Positions 43,330 through 54,142 of a stretch of DNA of 64,000 nt are shown in pieces. Both the position numbers and the translations under genes were made by a program. The DNA lies in contig CP079215.1 in the NCBI GenBank assembly GCA_019316985.1, positions 5,394,001 to 5,458,000 of the forward strand, written 5' to 3'. Every line of letters begins with the position of its first letter. Position 1 is the stretch's first letter. This DNA is from Paraniabella defluvii. Its GTDB lineage: Bacteria; Bacteroidota; Bacteroidia; Chitinophagales; Chitinophagaceae. Below the pieces are notes generated by a model. That model did not search any database. It saw nothing but the letters and a program-made list of their open reading frames with translations, and had not been told where the DNA came from.

Positions 43330-44203
43330 ATGAATACACTAAGTATTACCGGTTTAAACAAAACCTACTCTAATGGTACCAGGGCTATTGACAACATTTC
43401 CCTGACCGTTGAAAACGGCATGTTCGTTTGCTCGGACCCAACGGAGCCGGTAAGTCTTCTTTGATGAAAACCATAGCAGGTCTGCAAACTGCCGACTCCG
43501 GCGAAATAAGATTCAACGGGGTGGATATTTTAAAAGACCGGCAGTTTATACAAAAACAAATGGGGTTTTTACCCCAGGATTTTGGTGTATATCCGAAGGT
43601 TGCTGCCTATGACCTATTAAACCACATAGCTGTATTAAAGGGCATTGGTAATGCAACAAAAAGAAAACAGCACGTAATGTTCTTACTAGAGCAGGTAAAC
43701 TTATACCCTTACCGCAACAAAGAAGTATATACCTTTTCCGGGGCATGAAACAACGTTTTGGTGTGGCCCAGGCTTTAATAGGCAACCCACAGGTGATACT
43801 CGTTGATGAACCTACTGCCGGCCTGGACCCCGAAGAAAGAAACAGGTTTAATCTCCTTCTGAGCGCCCTAAGTAAAAATATTATCGTATTGCTGTCAACT
43901 CACCTGGTGGAAGATGTGCATCAGCTATGTTCGCAGATGGCTATTATTAATAAAGGCAGCGTAGTAGCTTATGGAGCACCTGCGCCATTGATCAACCAGC
44001 TTAAAGGTAAAGTTTGGACCAGGCTTATAGCAGTACAGGATCTGGCCAACTACCAATCTGATTTCGAGTTGATCAGCTACCGTTTTACCGAAGGAAATCT
44101 TTTTATAGTAGTATATGCCCATCAACAGCCGCGGGGCTTTACGCCTCTTGAGCCTACACTGGAGCATTTTTATTTTCACCGGCTTAGAAACACCGAACAA
44201 TGA
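43330..44203 (+). CDS. ABC transporter ATP-binding protein
   Basis: A nucleotide-binding subunit of about 291 residues. Start MNTLSITGLNKTYSNGTRAI. Walker A LLGPNGAGKSSLMKTIAGLQ, Q-loop GFLPQDFGVYP, signature FSGG-MKQRFGVAQALIGN (split by a missing G at 43741), Walker B VILVDEPTAGLDPEERNRF and H-loop LSTHLVEDV. A C-terminal extension of about 80 residues (WTRLIAVQDLANYQ) fits ABC-2 exporters of the type linked to M1 peptidases. It overlaps the next start by four bases (ATGA, 44200-44203), so the two are translationally coupled. Another frameshift lies near 43420. The substrate is unknown. Confidence 0.94.
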
Positions 44204-47200
44204 AAAACCTATTTCTTTTCGATGTAAGATATGCGCTGCGGACTGTTGGTCACTACCTGTCGGCAATTCTGTTACTGGGCGCCGGAGTGTTTTGCGGAAG
44301 CAGCTTCAATTTATCTGCCGGCGAAGGTATTTACATGAACGGATCTTACATTACCGGATTTATGCTGGGACTGATGAGTCTCACCATTGTGTTTATTGCC
44401 ACCGTTCTGGGCAGCAGGCTGCTGTTTAAAGAGCGGGATAATTGCTTTGAACCGCTACTCTTCTCCACCGCGCTTACCGGAAAGCAATATGTTGGCGGCA
44501 GGTTTATTTCCTTCACAATACTAACGTTCTGGTATTTTACCTGGATGTCGTTAGGATTTGCCATAGGCCAGCATTACAGAACCGGAGCTGAAATGGGCGC
44601 AACTGTAAAAGCCATTTATTACTTATACCCGTTACTGGTCTTCGGGCTTATTAATACATTGTTGGTATGCAGCGTGCTATTAACAGTAGCGCTGGGCTTC
44701 AATAACCGGCTGCTTATGGTATTGGCCGGGATATTCCTATACATGATCTACATGATTGCCCTTATATATTCAGGTTCGCCTTTCATGACGAGTACGATGC
44801 CCCAGTCGGAGGCGGCTCAGCGTATTTCTGCTGTAGCCGACCCGTTCGGCTTATCGGGTTACTTCAGCAACAGCAGGCACTTTTCTGTCAGCAACCGCAA
44901 TAATTTATTGGTACCACTTTCAGGTTATTTCTTACTGAACAGGCTAATCGTGGTTTTTATTGCTGTGTGCCTTGTATTTTATACAGCAAATTATTTTTCG
45001 CCGCGGAAACTTCGCCGCCGCTTTCCGGGAAATCAGAAAAAGCAGGTTGCAGGTTATCCGAAGGCTACTCCGGTACCTGTCCTCCGTCCCACATTTTCCC
45101 GGTTTAACCCGAGATCGATGGTTAATGCTATTATGTCTTTCACCAAAATCGACCTGATATACCTGTTTAAAAATGTGGCAACCACAACAGCATTGATTTT
45201 ATTGCTCTTTAATCTGGGCATGGAGTTATATGCTGAAATTGAAAAAGGCATTCGCATTCCTCAGCTATATCCATCGTCAGGATTGATGGCTCAAACCATT
45301 AACCAGAATTTTTATATGCCCGCCGCTTTTATCATGCTGTATTTTGCCAATGACATCTGCTGGCGCAGTTATACTTCCGTTTTCATTTGATAGAGAACAC
45401 CGCTTATTACCGGTTTACCCGGCACCTGGCGCATTTTACCAGTATCAGTATTCTTGCTACCATTTTTACTTTTTTTCTTTATCGCTGAAGGGATCCTGTT
45501 CCAATGCTTTTACCAATATTTCATTTTCGACTATAAAGCTTATGCCGGCGTGTTTATATTTAATACACTGCCTCTTATTTTGCTAGGCGCCGGAGTTGTT
45601 AGTATTAATGCCATTGTCGTTAACCGGTATACAGCTTTAGGTATTACCATTATAATAACATTAATATGGAGCACGCCACTGGCAGCCAAATTAATTACAA
45701 TGCCTGCCTTAAGATTTTTATCGGGGTTTAATGGCGTTTACAGCGATTTTTCGGGCTACGACAGATATCTGTACTGGTTTGTTATAAGATGGTTGCTGGG
45801 GTGCAGTGTAATCGTTGTAATAATTCTGGGTTTCCGGCTATTAAAAAAACTGATTATAAAATAATAACCGGTTGGGCCGGCGCGATAATCGCAGTGTTCA
45901 GCCTGTTTGTGTATAGCAAACTTGAGCAGGGTATATAAACGTCATACAACCGAAGCCCAAACAGAGCGTGCCATCAACTATGAAAAAGCTTACCGGAAAT
46001 ACCAGCACCTGCCACAACCTAGTGTTACGGAGGTGCGCACACAAATCGATCTGTATCCTGCCAATGCCGCTTACGTTGTTGCAGGAACCTATACCATTTG
46101 CAATCTTCAAAAACACCGGTTTCAGGCATTCTGATCCAGTTTAATGAGGAGTTAAACACAGCATATGCCGTGCTCCATATTAGTAATCAGCGCATCAAAC
46201 TGAATCAAAAAACCACGGAAGTGCTACTGCCCCGGCCTATGTTTCCAGGGGACACTGCAAAACTGGAGTTCCGGTTGCATTACAAATGGTATCCGGTAAA
46301 TGGACACCACCCATTCAATGCAATGGTTGCCAACGGCTCTTTTATGAGAATCAGCCGCTACTACCCGGTTATCGGCTATCAATCTTCAACGGAGATAACA
46401 GATAGTTTCGTAAGAAAAAAAGCATGGCATGGGTCCTGCTACAACCTTGCCCGCACCCGAAGCTCCTGCTATCAATCGAACCGGTTTCATACGGCTGGAT
46501 ATGACCATTTCAACAACATCCGATCAAACAGCTATTGGTACCGGCTCCTTGTAAGGCGTTGGAAGGCGGGGAACAGAAGTTTTTACAGGTATCAATCAGG
46601 TCAGTTAATCCCATTCAGGTTTGCTATAGCCTCAGCACGCTACGCCGTGCAGAAATCTGCATATAAAAACATTCCTGTTTATGTTTATTATCACCCAAGC
46701 CACGGGGAAAATGTTGCTCAGCTGATGAAAAATGCCCGGCTTACACTGGACTATTGTATAAAGAACTTTGGACAATATCCCTTTCCCTCTCTCACGTTTG
46801 CAGAAGTATCGTCTTTTACCCGGGGATTTAATGCTACAGCGTATCCCTCGGTTATTTTCATGGCAGAGCGCCTGGCTTTCCACGCAAACCTAAAGGCCGG
46901 CCGGCAACAGGATGTAATTAATGAACTTGCAGGGCATGAAACAGCTCACCTTTGGTGGGGTAACAACCAGGTAGCGCCCGACGAAAGAGAAGGAGCAGTA
47001 ATGCTAACAGAAACCCTGGCTATGTATACAGAAATGATGCTTTATAAAAAACTCTATGGCGAAAAAAAAAAGATGAGAGAGCGACTAAAGATGCATCAGC
47101 AGATATACGAATCAGAAAAAGGCTATTCCTCCGAAATGCCATTGTATAAGGTAAACGAATCGAGCCCACATATTGCCTACTCGAAAGGTGCAATAGTAAT

Positions 47201-47375
47201 GGTTCAATTGTGTGATCTCGTTGGAGAGGATAAGTTGAATGCGATCCTCCGCCTGTTTCTCCAAAAGTATCGTTATCCTCACCGCGCTACAACTATCGAC
47301 TTTTTGCAAATCCTGTATCAGTATACCCATCCCGACCAGCATAGGGCCATCAAGGCTATGTTTACCGGTATCTGA
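44200..47375 (+). CDS. ABC permease fused to an M1-family aminopeptidase
   Basis: A membrane protein of about 1060 residues with two parts. The N-terminal half (44200-45860) is an ABC-2 permease with repeated helices (LSAILLLGAGVFCGSSFNLS, TGFMLGLMSLTIVFIATVLG, LPFLLFFFIAEGILF, LPLILLGAGVVSINAIVVNR). After a linker with a further helix (GWAGAIIAVFSLFVYSKLEQ) the C-terminal half is an M1 gluzincin: IRLDMTISTTSDQTAIGTGS, FTRGFNATAYPSVIFMAERL, the zinc motif NELAGHETAHLWWGNNQVAP (HETAH = HExxH) and MLTETLAMYTEMMLYK with the distal Glu ligand. About seven frameshifts (for example 45387, 45450, 45860, 45935, 46110, 46425 and 46560) break it. The peptidase probably faces the periplasm. Substrate unknown. 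The tail after 47375 may be missing. Confidence 0.87.
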
Positions 47376-47960
47376 CATTGACTGACAATCCGAATCCCAA
47401 GCCTTTAAAAAGAAACCAAGAACACCTCGCAACGCCCAACCTGCTGGCCCATGAGCAATTAAAAATTTAATAATGATTTCATATTTCTTTCCCGCTATCT
47501 GAATTGGTTGCAGCACCTTATCATTGCTGGTAATTTCTATGAAAGTAAAACTGACATGTACTCTTACACTGCCATAGCCCCGCCCAATTGCAACGTGACA
47601 TTTTTAGCAGGCAGCCCAATATATTACTGACATTAGTGCATGAAATTACCGAAGGTCTCAAAAAGACACATGTGTTTTTTACTACATATGACCAACAGCC
47701 TATCGTAACAGGCCACATCAATAGCTGAAATACGCCTTTTCTTCTAACCGGTCTGGTTGCTCATTTAAAAGAGACGGCTTACAGGTAGGCATCATTTTTC
47801 GGGTCTTATAATTCAATACCAATGATAGTTTGATTGAGTGGTCACTGATGTATTTTTCTGTTATCATTATTGATGATAAGGCATGGAAATTGTTGTAAAA
47901 AATTATCAATGAAGAATTTAGAGTAATTATTTCGATAATCTTTAAACTCCTTCAGAAAAG

Positions 47961-48015
47961 ACCTCCTGTAGAAACAGGAGGTATAAGCCCTCCCCAGCTC
48001 TATAGCTGGGGTTTT
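47961..48015. terminator. Tandem perfect hairpins, terminator-like in both directions
   Basis: Hairpin 1: ACCTCCTG / CAGGAGGT (47961-47968, 47975-47982), loop of six. Hairpin 2: CCCCAGCT / AGCTGGGG (47992-47999, 48004-48011), loop of four, followed by TTTT. Read on the minus strand, hairpin 1 is followed by CTTTTCT. The pair could be a bidirectional terminator, or the subterminal hairpins of a lost IS200/IS605-type or REP element. Confidence 0.5.
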
Positions 48016-48361
48016 CGTATTAGCCCTACTAACACGCTCTTAAATATCTTTAGATCGTTTTTTATTTTTTCAGATTATTGCAGTTACTGAAGTATCCGGC
48101 ACCTGGTTGAAGGTTGCGATACATTAGAACACTTGCGTTAATTTTATTGATATCATACTAATATAAAATACCGTGCCACAGTTTGCAAAATTTGTTAATA
48201 CAAAATCAAACCAGGATGAATCCTTGATGGCGTTGCATTTTATAATTCCCAAAGTTAACTTTAAAACAATGCAAAAAAACACCTGTTAAAATGGAGTAAG
48301 ACTATTATTGCGCGAAATAAAGACATTAAAAGGATAATACCCTATTAATTTTTGTATGTAT

Positions 48362-48441
48362 AAAATCGGCAGCGTTAACACTAACAACTGTTCGCCGGCT
48401 ATGTATAATGTACACTATCCCTAACAGGGCTGCCGGATTTT
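48362..48441. repeat. Long-arm inverted repeat (possible structured RNA or element end)
   Basis: The left arm AAAATCGGCAGC (48362-48373) pairs with the right arm GCTGCCGGATTTT (48429-48441) with a single bulged G. Between them lie 55 bases with a small nested hairpin (CCC TAACA GGG, 48419-48429). A further inverted repeat, CATCCGG / CCGGATG (48485-48491, 48519-48525), follows just before the glycosyltransferase stop. Confidence 0.45.
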
Positions 48442-48535
48442 GGAGGTTGCGGGAGCAAGCTGATATGACTATTAAGGTGGATAGCATCCGGCTGGTATGT
48501 CAGGAAACCCGCACCGTACCGGATGATATGCGCCA

Positions 48536-49331
48536 TCATTTACTGCTGCCCCACCAACCCCATTTATTAAAATAAGTTACCGCGCTGCGTAAATGGCACC
48601 AGGTTAGCTTCAGGTTGGTATAAGATCCCTTGGTATAATGATGATAGATGCTAACACCCGGGTAGTACACTGTTTGCGCCTTTTGCAATATCCGCCGGGT
48701 AAGATCAGCATCTTCCATATATAGAAAAAAATGTTCATCAAATCCCCCGTTTTCCGCAGGGTATCCATTCTCAGGAACATAAAACAACCCGAAAGAAATG
48801 GTATATTATAAATAGGCAGGCTGTAATCGTGATCTCGGTACTCGTATTTACCCATCTTTTTGCAAGCAGATCGCGTACAAACCTGGGAAAAAAATCTCCT
48901 GGAAAACAAATTGGAGAAGGTTGGATTTTTCCTGCACAGGTATTGAAGGCTACCATCAGGATATAATACCCTGGGTAATAACTGGCCTATATTTTTGTGG
49001 CCCTCCATATAGTTATACAGGTGCTCCAGCACATCATGTTCAAAGTAAACGTCCGGGTTTAACACCAGGTGATAGCCTGCCTTCAATGCCATACTTTTTG
49101 TAAAGCTATATTATGAGCGGTCCCAAACCCCGGGTTTGCATTGTTAAAAATGTAAGCTATTCTTGAAGGGTCTATAGCAGCCAAAGGCTCCAACTCAGTA
49201 CCGGGCGAGTTATCTATAAGAAACAGGAATACATTCAGATCGGTAGAAAGAAAGCTTCTAACAGCTGCTTCCACGATAGCATAGTCATTGTTATATAAAA
49301 CGATCGATCCTGTTATTTGTACCTCTTTCAT
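48536..49331 (-). CDS. Family 2 glycosyltransferase (rhamnosyltransferase-like)
   Basis: A cytoplasmic GT-A glycosyltransferase of about 265 residues. Start MKEVQITGSIVLYNND. Features: FLFLIDNSPGTELEPL, IFNNANPGFGTAHNIALQK (nucleotide-binding), YHLVLNPDVYFEHDVL (DxD-like NPDVYF), PFLSGCFMFLRMDTLRKTGG and FDEHFFLYMEDADLTRRILQ (the ED base region), ending AVTYFNKWGWWGSSK. Frameshifts lie near 49095 and 48770. It resembles WbbL-type enzymes that add rhamnose or a similar sugar to surface polysaccharide. It is isolated from any visible polysaccharide cluster. Confidence 0.9.
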
Positions 49332-49559
49332 TATGCAGTAAACCGTGATAAAAATATTGTATTAAGATCATATATACCAGAAAATCAGGATTTTCTGTTT
49401 CTTACCAGTCATAAATAATTATAGCTAATACATATTGGAGTAATTTTTAGCAACTGAAACAATTGATAAAAGGTTACCGGCGAATTGTAAATGACGCAGC
49501 GAGGCTACCCATTTTCATGTATTTTGTTGCCCGAAATGACAAAATATCCGGGTCAAAAT

Positions 49560-51077
49560 ATGATGAAACCAATCACCTTATTCATTCTTGTATTCATGAT
49601 CGCATCAGCAGCAGTTGCACAAAACAACGCGAGCCGGTACCGGCAATATGCAGGCCGGTATGGCGGCAATTCGGGTATATGCCTGTTTGAAGACGGAGGG
49701 TTCATGCTGTACGGGTATGCCACTGCAGTATTTGGCAAATATATTTTTGAGAAAGATTACCTGTCATTTTTCCCCGACCAACCCGAACTTTTTGAAGTAT
49801 ATGCGCATTACAACAAAGCTTTGGGAGATAGCACGCGGATTAACTTTGCAGGTTTTCAGGAAGGCAGAACATTTATACAATTCAATAAACAAAAGCCTCA
49901 GAGAGTGTTTAATGAAGACGCCAATTGCTTTGACGCTCCGTTTGTGTACCAGGGCGTTCAACCATTAACCAGCTTTACACTGTCCTTTATCAAAGAAAGC
50001 GTATGGCGGGATCAGGGCAAAGGCAATCCATCCTGGCAATACGAGGTAAAAAGCAATTACAATGATTTTATCTGGATATTTAATGAGCCTAAACGCGAAT
50101 ACGAAAATTTTAGCGCCAGGCTAACAGCGGCTTCCGGAAAACCCGGCTCCAATTGTCTAACTATGGCGGCAACGAAGGATATGTCAAACAAATACCTGAT
50201 AAAGAAGAAAAGCAACAATGGCTTGAAATTCTGGAATGGAAAAAACAGTATGATGCATCGAAGCACCCTGGAGGTACTGCTGTTTTTGCCAACAAACATT
50301 ATCACGTTTTTCCACAGCCCGACTCCTGAATTATATCTGGGATGAAGCCAGCCAACAGTACATAAGCAGGCAGGCAGGCAACAATGAAGTGTATTATCAA
50401 AATAATCAGTATAATGATGACCGCTTTCTGCGGAAGTACGTTAAACTGGAACCTCAAAATAAGGGAGCGGTTAATTTTGCCGAAGATAGCGCCACAAATA
50501 ACAGTATTTTTTATACCATTTGCGGCGAAGGGTCCCGTCCCTCCTATCGCTACCAGGGATTTGTTGAATATAAAGACACTTCAGCAAAAGGAACACCGCT
50601 TATGCAAACGGCTCCTGCCCCGCCGCCTGAAATAAGTTCCGCTAACATCGCCACCCAGGATCATTTGCCAGGCTCTATCAGCAACAGCGATACAGGACAA
50701 CCGGTAATTCTTGTAAAACCATTTGCTGTAGACAGGCCAGACGGGTTTTATATCATCGAAAAGAAAAACAATGACGACTACACCAAAACGGTGCTGGCAG
50801 CTGCTCCGTCGTTAACGCCCAAAGACTTTGAAGCAGTACAATATAAAACCGGCGCATATGACGAATCCATTATAGAGATACGGTTTACCAAAACCGGCAC
50901 CATTAAATTACAGCAATTCAGTTCGGACCAGGTTGGGAAACAGGTAGCCCTGGTGGCCAATCGCAAAGTGATTGTTATGCCCTTTTAGCGGAACCCATAA
51001 AAAGCGGCCGCATTGATATTCACTGGGGACGCTCCACGCAGGAAGCAGCCACAATTGCCGGGTGGCTACAACGATAG
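49560..51077 (+). CDS. Secreted protein with a free-standing SecDF P1-head-like domain
   Basis: A secreted protein of about 505 residues assembled over four frames. The signal peptide MMKPITLFILVFMIASAAVA-Q (start 49560 or 49563) is followed by about 330 residues I do not recognise (YRQYAGRYGGNSGICLFEDG, GYATAVFGKYIFEKDY, QWLEILEWKKQYDASKHPGG). The C-terminal 120 residues match the first periplasmic head region of SecD: VLAAAPSLTPKDFEAVQY, ESIIEIRFTKTGTIKLQQFS, VGKQVALVANRKVIVMP then EPIKSGRIDIHW, ending GWLQR. No SecD membrane helices are present. Frameshifts lie near 50150, 50325 and 50985. It heads a run of secreted and lipid-anchored proteins. Function unknown. Confidence 0.8.
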
Positions 51078-51111
51078 GTAATGTAAAGTAGTTCAACAAT
51101 TTTTAGAGGTT

Positions 51112-51960
51112 ATGAACATCAGACTAAAAACACTCCCAACAATTCTTTCACTGATAATAATCAGCCGGGTTAATGCACAGGTATTGGATTCTGCAGCCCT
51201 TCATAAAATAGGCAACCAGCTGGTTAGGGAAGAACTGAAAGGCAGGCAAGGGAAAACCCAACCCGGCGACAATTGTTTACGCGATAAAGATGGACATTTT
51301 TTGTCTTGTTTATCAGCCGAATCTTCTGTAAACTGGGTGACCGATTTTAATAAAGACGGCTCGCCTGATGCCGTATTCCTTTTTACGGATGAGGGCCTGG
51401 GTGGTGGCGGTAATGCCTACGGTTTCGACTACCGTGTTGTATTGCTCAACAGTAAACGTTCAATCATCGAACAGTATACCATATTTGGCGGAGGAAAATT
51501 CTCTTACGGCCACCTGGAGATAGACCAGGTAAAAGATGGTAAGTTATATGCTACCTATAACGAAAATCCAATGTCACGATCATATGAGGAAGATGGAGAA
51601 AACTTTAAAAAAGTATCCGTCGTTTTTTCATTCCTGGGGAACAGGATGGTAGAAGAACGCTATGCCCATTGCCCGCTGGCTTCCATGAAAAAGCAGATAT
51701 TTAAAAAAGATAACGGGTTGGCAATAGATAGTATGCTGGAAATGAACGACCAGTTCAACGAAGAATACACAGAGATTGTACGGATGGAAGATGGTTCAAA
51801 ACTCGTTGCCTCATTAAGCGGATGCGAAGACCTGGATCTTTATTTCAGCAGAACCATTCAATATAAAGCTTCTCTGGAAACTAATACTGTAGCTATAAAA
51901 GAAGAGCTGTTGAAAAACCTGCAATTTTTAAAAGACAACAAACAGTTTTTAAAACGGTGA
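51112..51960 (+). CDS. Secreted hypothetical protein with DxNxDG-type motif
   Basis: A 282-residue uninterrupted protein with a signal peptide (LKTLPTILSLIIISRVNA-Q). The middle has VNWVTDFNKDGSPDAVFLFT, an FG-GAP/EF-like DxNxDGxxD calcium-type motif also typical of XAC2610-like proteins, then a glycine-rich turn (DEGLGGGGNAYGFDY). The N-terminal half has two Cys (DNCLRDKDGHFLSCLSAE), which may form a disulfide. The C-terminus is helical (IKEELLKNLQFLKDNKQ). The stop codon overlaps a GTG start of the next gene. I do not recognise a named family. Confidence 0.75.
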   Translation: MNIRLKTLPTILSLIIISRVNAQVLDSAALHKIGNQLVREELKGRQGKTQPGDNCLRDKDGHFLSCLSAESSVNWVTDFNKDGSPDAVFLFTDEGLGGGGNAYGFDYRVVLLNSKRSIIEQYTIFGGGKFSYGHLEIDQVKDGKLYATYNENPMSRSYEEDGENFKKVSVVFSFLGNRMVEERYAHCPLASMKKQIFKKDNGLAIDSMLEMNDQFNEEYTEIVRMEDGSKLVASLSGCEDLDLYFSRTIQYKASLETNTVAIKEELLKNLQFLKDNKQFLKR

Positions 51961-52193
51961 TTCATCATACTATACTGCAGCTAAATCAACTGGGAACAAA
52001 GAGCATAAAAACAGATCGCAACGGAGGCACTGCCTTACATTTGTCGCTACCCGACGGATGGAATGCGCATTTATTTATATCGGGAAATAAAGAGCAAGGT
52101 AGCTTCATTACCATCCGTTTTGAAAAACCTAAACATAAAACAGGGATGATGAATTTCTGGGAAAGTATAGAAAGCAAGCAACTGTTACAGTGA
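51957..52193 (+). CDS. 78-residue hypothetical protein, translationally coupled
   Basis: A small soluble protein starting with GTG that overlaps the previous stop by four bases (GTGA). Sequence features: THLSL-like strand ALHLSLPDGWNAHLFISGN, then EQGSFITIRFEKPKHKTG and MMNFWESIESKQLLQ. No signal peptide. Its end overlaps the GTG/ATG start region of the following lipoprotein in the same way. No family recognised; a frameshifted extension of the upstream protein is the alternative. Confidence 0.55.
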   Translation: MIHHTILQLNQLGTKSIKTDRNGGTALHLSLPDGWNAHLFISGNKEQGSFITIRFEKPKHKTGMMNFWESIESKQLLQ

Positions 52194-52207
52194 TGAAAAT
52201 TTTATTT

Positions 52208-52985
52208 ATGAAACGGTGGAACCTTCTTATTGTATTAATTTTTCTTTGTTCCTGCCGGGAATCGCAGCAACCCGTTTACCAACAAACCCCGGCAGGTGGC
52301 AGCGGGGTTGCATCAATACATTATAAGGATACAATTCCCGAAATACTATTCAGGAGCGAACTTGATTCAGGCAGAAAGGTGCCTGCCGGTAAAATATTTA
52401 CCGACACGGTAACATTTGTTGAACGGAATGAAGAGGGCGACTATTTCCTTTTTTTTATGAGAAAGAAAAACCGGCTGGTATCTTTGGTATATGACGACCC
52501 GGCGAATCAAAAGCGTGAGTTTCTGCGCGGAGACACATTGGCGATACGATGGAAAATGGACAGCATATGGATTGCCGGCGAGGGTGATCAGTTAGATTTT
52601 AAAGTGGCTGGTTGATGTACTGAAGATCAAAGACAGTAAAGTAGCCGATTTACGTAAAAGCTACACCAAACCACTCCGATATTGGTATAGCAAGGATACT
52701 CATTACTCTGAAGAGTTTAAAGACTATCTCTATCGCCTGGTTGAATATTATATTGCCTACTCAAAACAACCGCTGGTATTACTGCATCTGCAAAACCCGG
52801 GGCAAACCAACTTTGTTTATTCTATCGAGGAAAGACAAGACAAGGGCAGGCATTATATTATTCTGGGATTGTCGAATGACCAGGGCACTCACTCCAACAT
52901 TATACAATGGCTTTATCTTGACGCAGAAACGCATGCATTCTACGAATATGACCTTGCTAACGACATACTCATTCCTTTTTCCTGA
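52208..52985 (+). CDS. Hypothetical lipoprotein
   Basis: A lipoprotein of about 260 residues. MKRWNLLIVLIFLCSC gives a lipobox ending in Cys; starts at 52190 (GTG) or 52193 (ATG) are possible. The first part (KDTIPEILFRSELDSGRKVP, EGDYFLFFMRKKNRLVSLVY) ends in a beta segment DTLAIRWKMDSIWIAGEGD. One shift near 52610 joins it to SKVADLRKSYTKPLRYWYS and HYIILGLSNDQGTHSNIIQW, ending YEYDLANDILIPFS at 52985. The next gene starts five bases later. No family recognised; probably periplasmic face of the outer membrane. Confidence 0.7.
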
Positions 52986-52990
52986 CGCTT

Positions 52991-54003
52991 ATGAAACAAA
53001 TATCGTTTATCATTGTATTATGTAGCGTGCTGCTGGTAGCCTGCATTAATAATAACAAGGATTACAGGCAGTCTTCAGCAGGCACATTTACCGCCGATAC
53101 AGATACAACCCTATTAAAGCAGCAGGGAATGAGTAATGAGGTTAATGACAGTCTTGCCTTATTACAATTAACACAAAAACTCTATCGTTGGACGGAGGAA
53201 AAAAGCAGGGGCAACGACTTTGCTCCCTACTTATCACTGCCTGACGACACGCTGTACGCGGGTATTCATTTAACTAAACATCGCAAAAGATTAAAGGAGT
53301 TGGAAGAAACGGAACTTTTTACTCAGGGGTTTATAGATAATTATAATACAATCGCTTTAACGATTGATAAAGCAATAAAAGCCAAGGCGCTTGTGTGGAA
53401 CGTAGGCGAACTGCCGCCATTTGGCAACGATGCCTCTCCCTGGTGTAACTGCCAGGACTTACCTGACAATTATGCCGGCAAAATACGGATCATGCAGGTA
53501 TCTGTTAACAGGGATACCGCGTCTTATAACTGGAGCTGGGGTAACGGGTTGGTATACCACATCAAAGCCCTGAAAGAAAAAAGTGTGTGGAAAATTGATT
53601 ACATGGAAGGTTTTGACCGGGATTTCTATATGCAGTCTTTTGTTTATACCGATAGTATACAGGAAGCTGGGAAAATGGCTTTGTGCGTATCGACATAGAA
53701 GATGAATTTGTAACAATATGGTATCATACACAATGCGTGTACTTCTATCCTGCTCGCAAAATAAATACACAAACCGTAGAAATGATATGGGACCGCGATA
53801 TGGATTGTAAATTTGATAATGGAACAGGCCAGACATTCGGACTGAAAAAATTTCCGGTAAAAGGCCAGCCATTTGCAAAATTTACTTTAAGAGATGACAA
53901 AGTTTATGCTGACTATTACTATAAAGAATGGGTGCAACAGTATGCTAAGCAGATTCAGGACGACGTATTTACACCGACTTACTCAAGAAGACCAGATCAA
54001 TAA
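52991..54003 (+). CDS. Hypothetical lipoprotein
   Basis: About 337 residues, lipobox SVLLVAC from the start MKQISFIIVLCSVLLVAC. A helical N-terminal half (LALLQLTQKLYRWTEEKSRG) precedes a beta-rich part with Cys pair WCNCQDLPDNYAG and TASYNWSWGNGLVYHIKALK. A frameshift near 53675 joins this to SWENGFVRIDIEDEFVTIWY and RDMDCKFDNGTGQTFGLKKF, ending TYSRRPDQ. The alternative is two adjacent genes, since the second part could start at a GTG at 53683. No family recognised. Confidence 0.65.
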
Positions 54004-54142
54004 TAAACGCCCTTTAAACAACCGCTTTATAAACGAATTGTAAAGCACAGGCAGCGTATTGTAAAATTTGATAAAAAATCGCCCGGAAATTATTTACTTC
54101 AATTTCATTGTAACATGTTCATTATCCATAATAAATCATTAG

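Larger units (their letters stand above)
47376..48535. other. Gene-poor 1.16-kb stretch
   Basis: No convincing gene. Short plus-strand runs (for example KPLKRNQEHLATPNLLAHEQ near 47420 and LVHEITEGLKKTHVFFTTYD near 47640) look like scraps of coding sequence or a frameshifted C-terminal extension of the M1 peptidase, but I cannot join them. The right half is AT-rich and holds the hairpins listed separately. Confidence 0.5.

Noticed and set aside
47112-47721. Minus-strand reading frames of 134 and 66 codons
   Set aside because: The first overlaps the well-supported M1 peptidase coding strand and neither shows a recognisable pattern.
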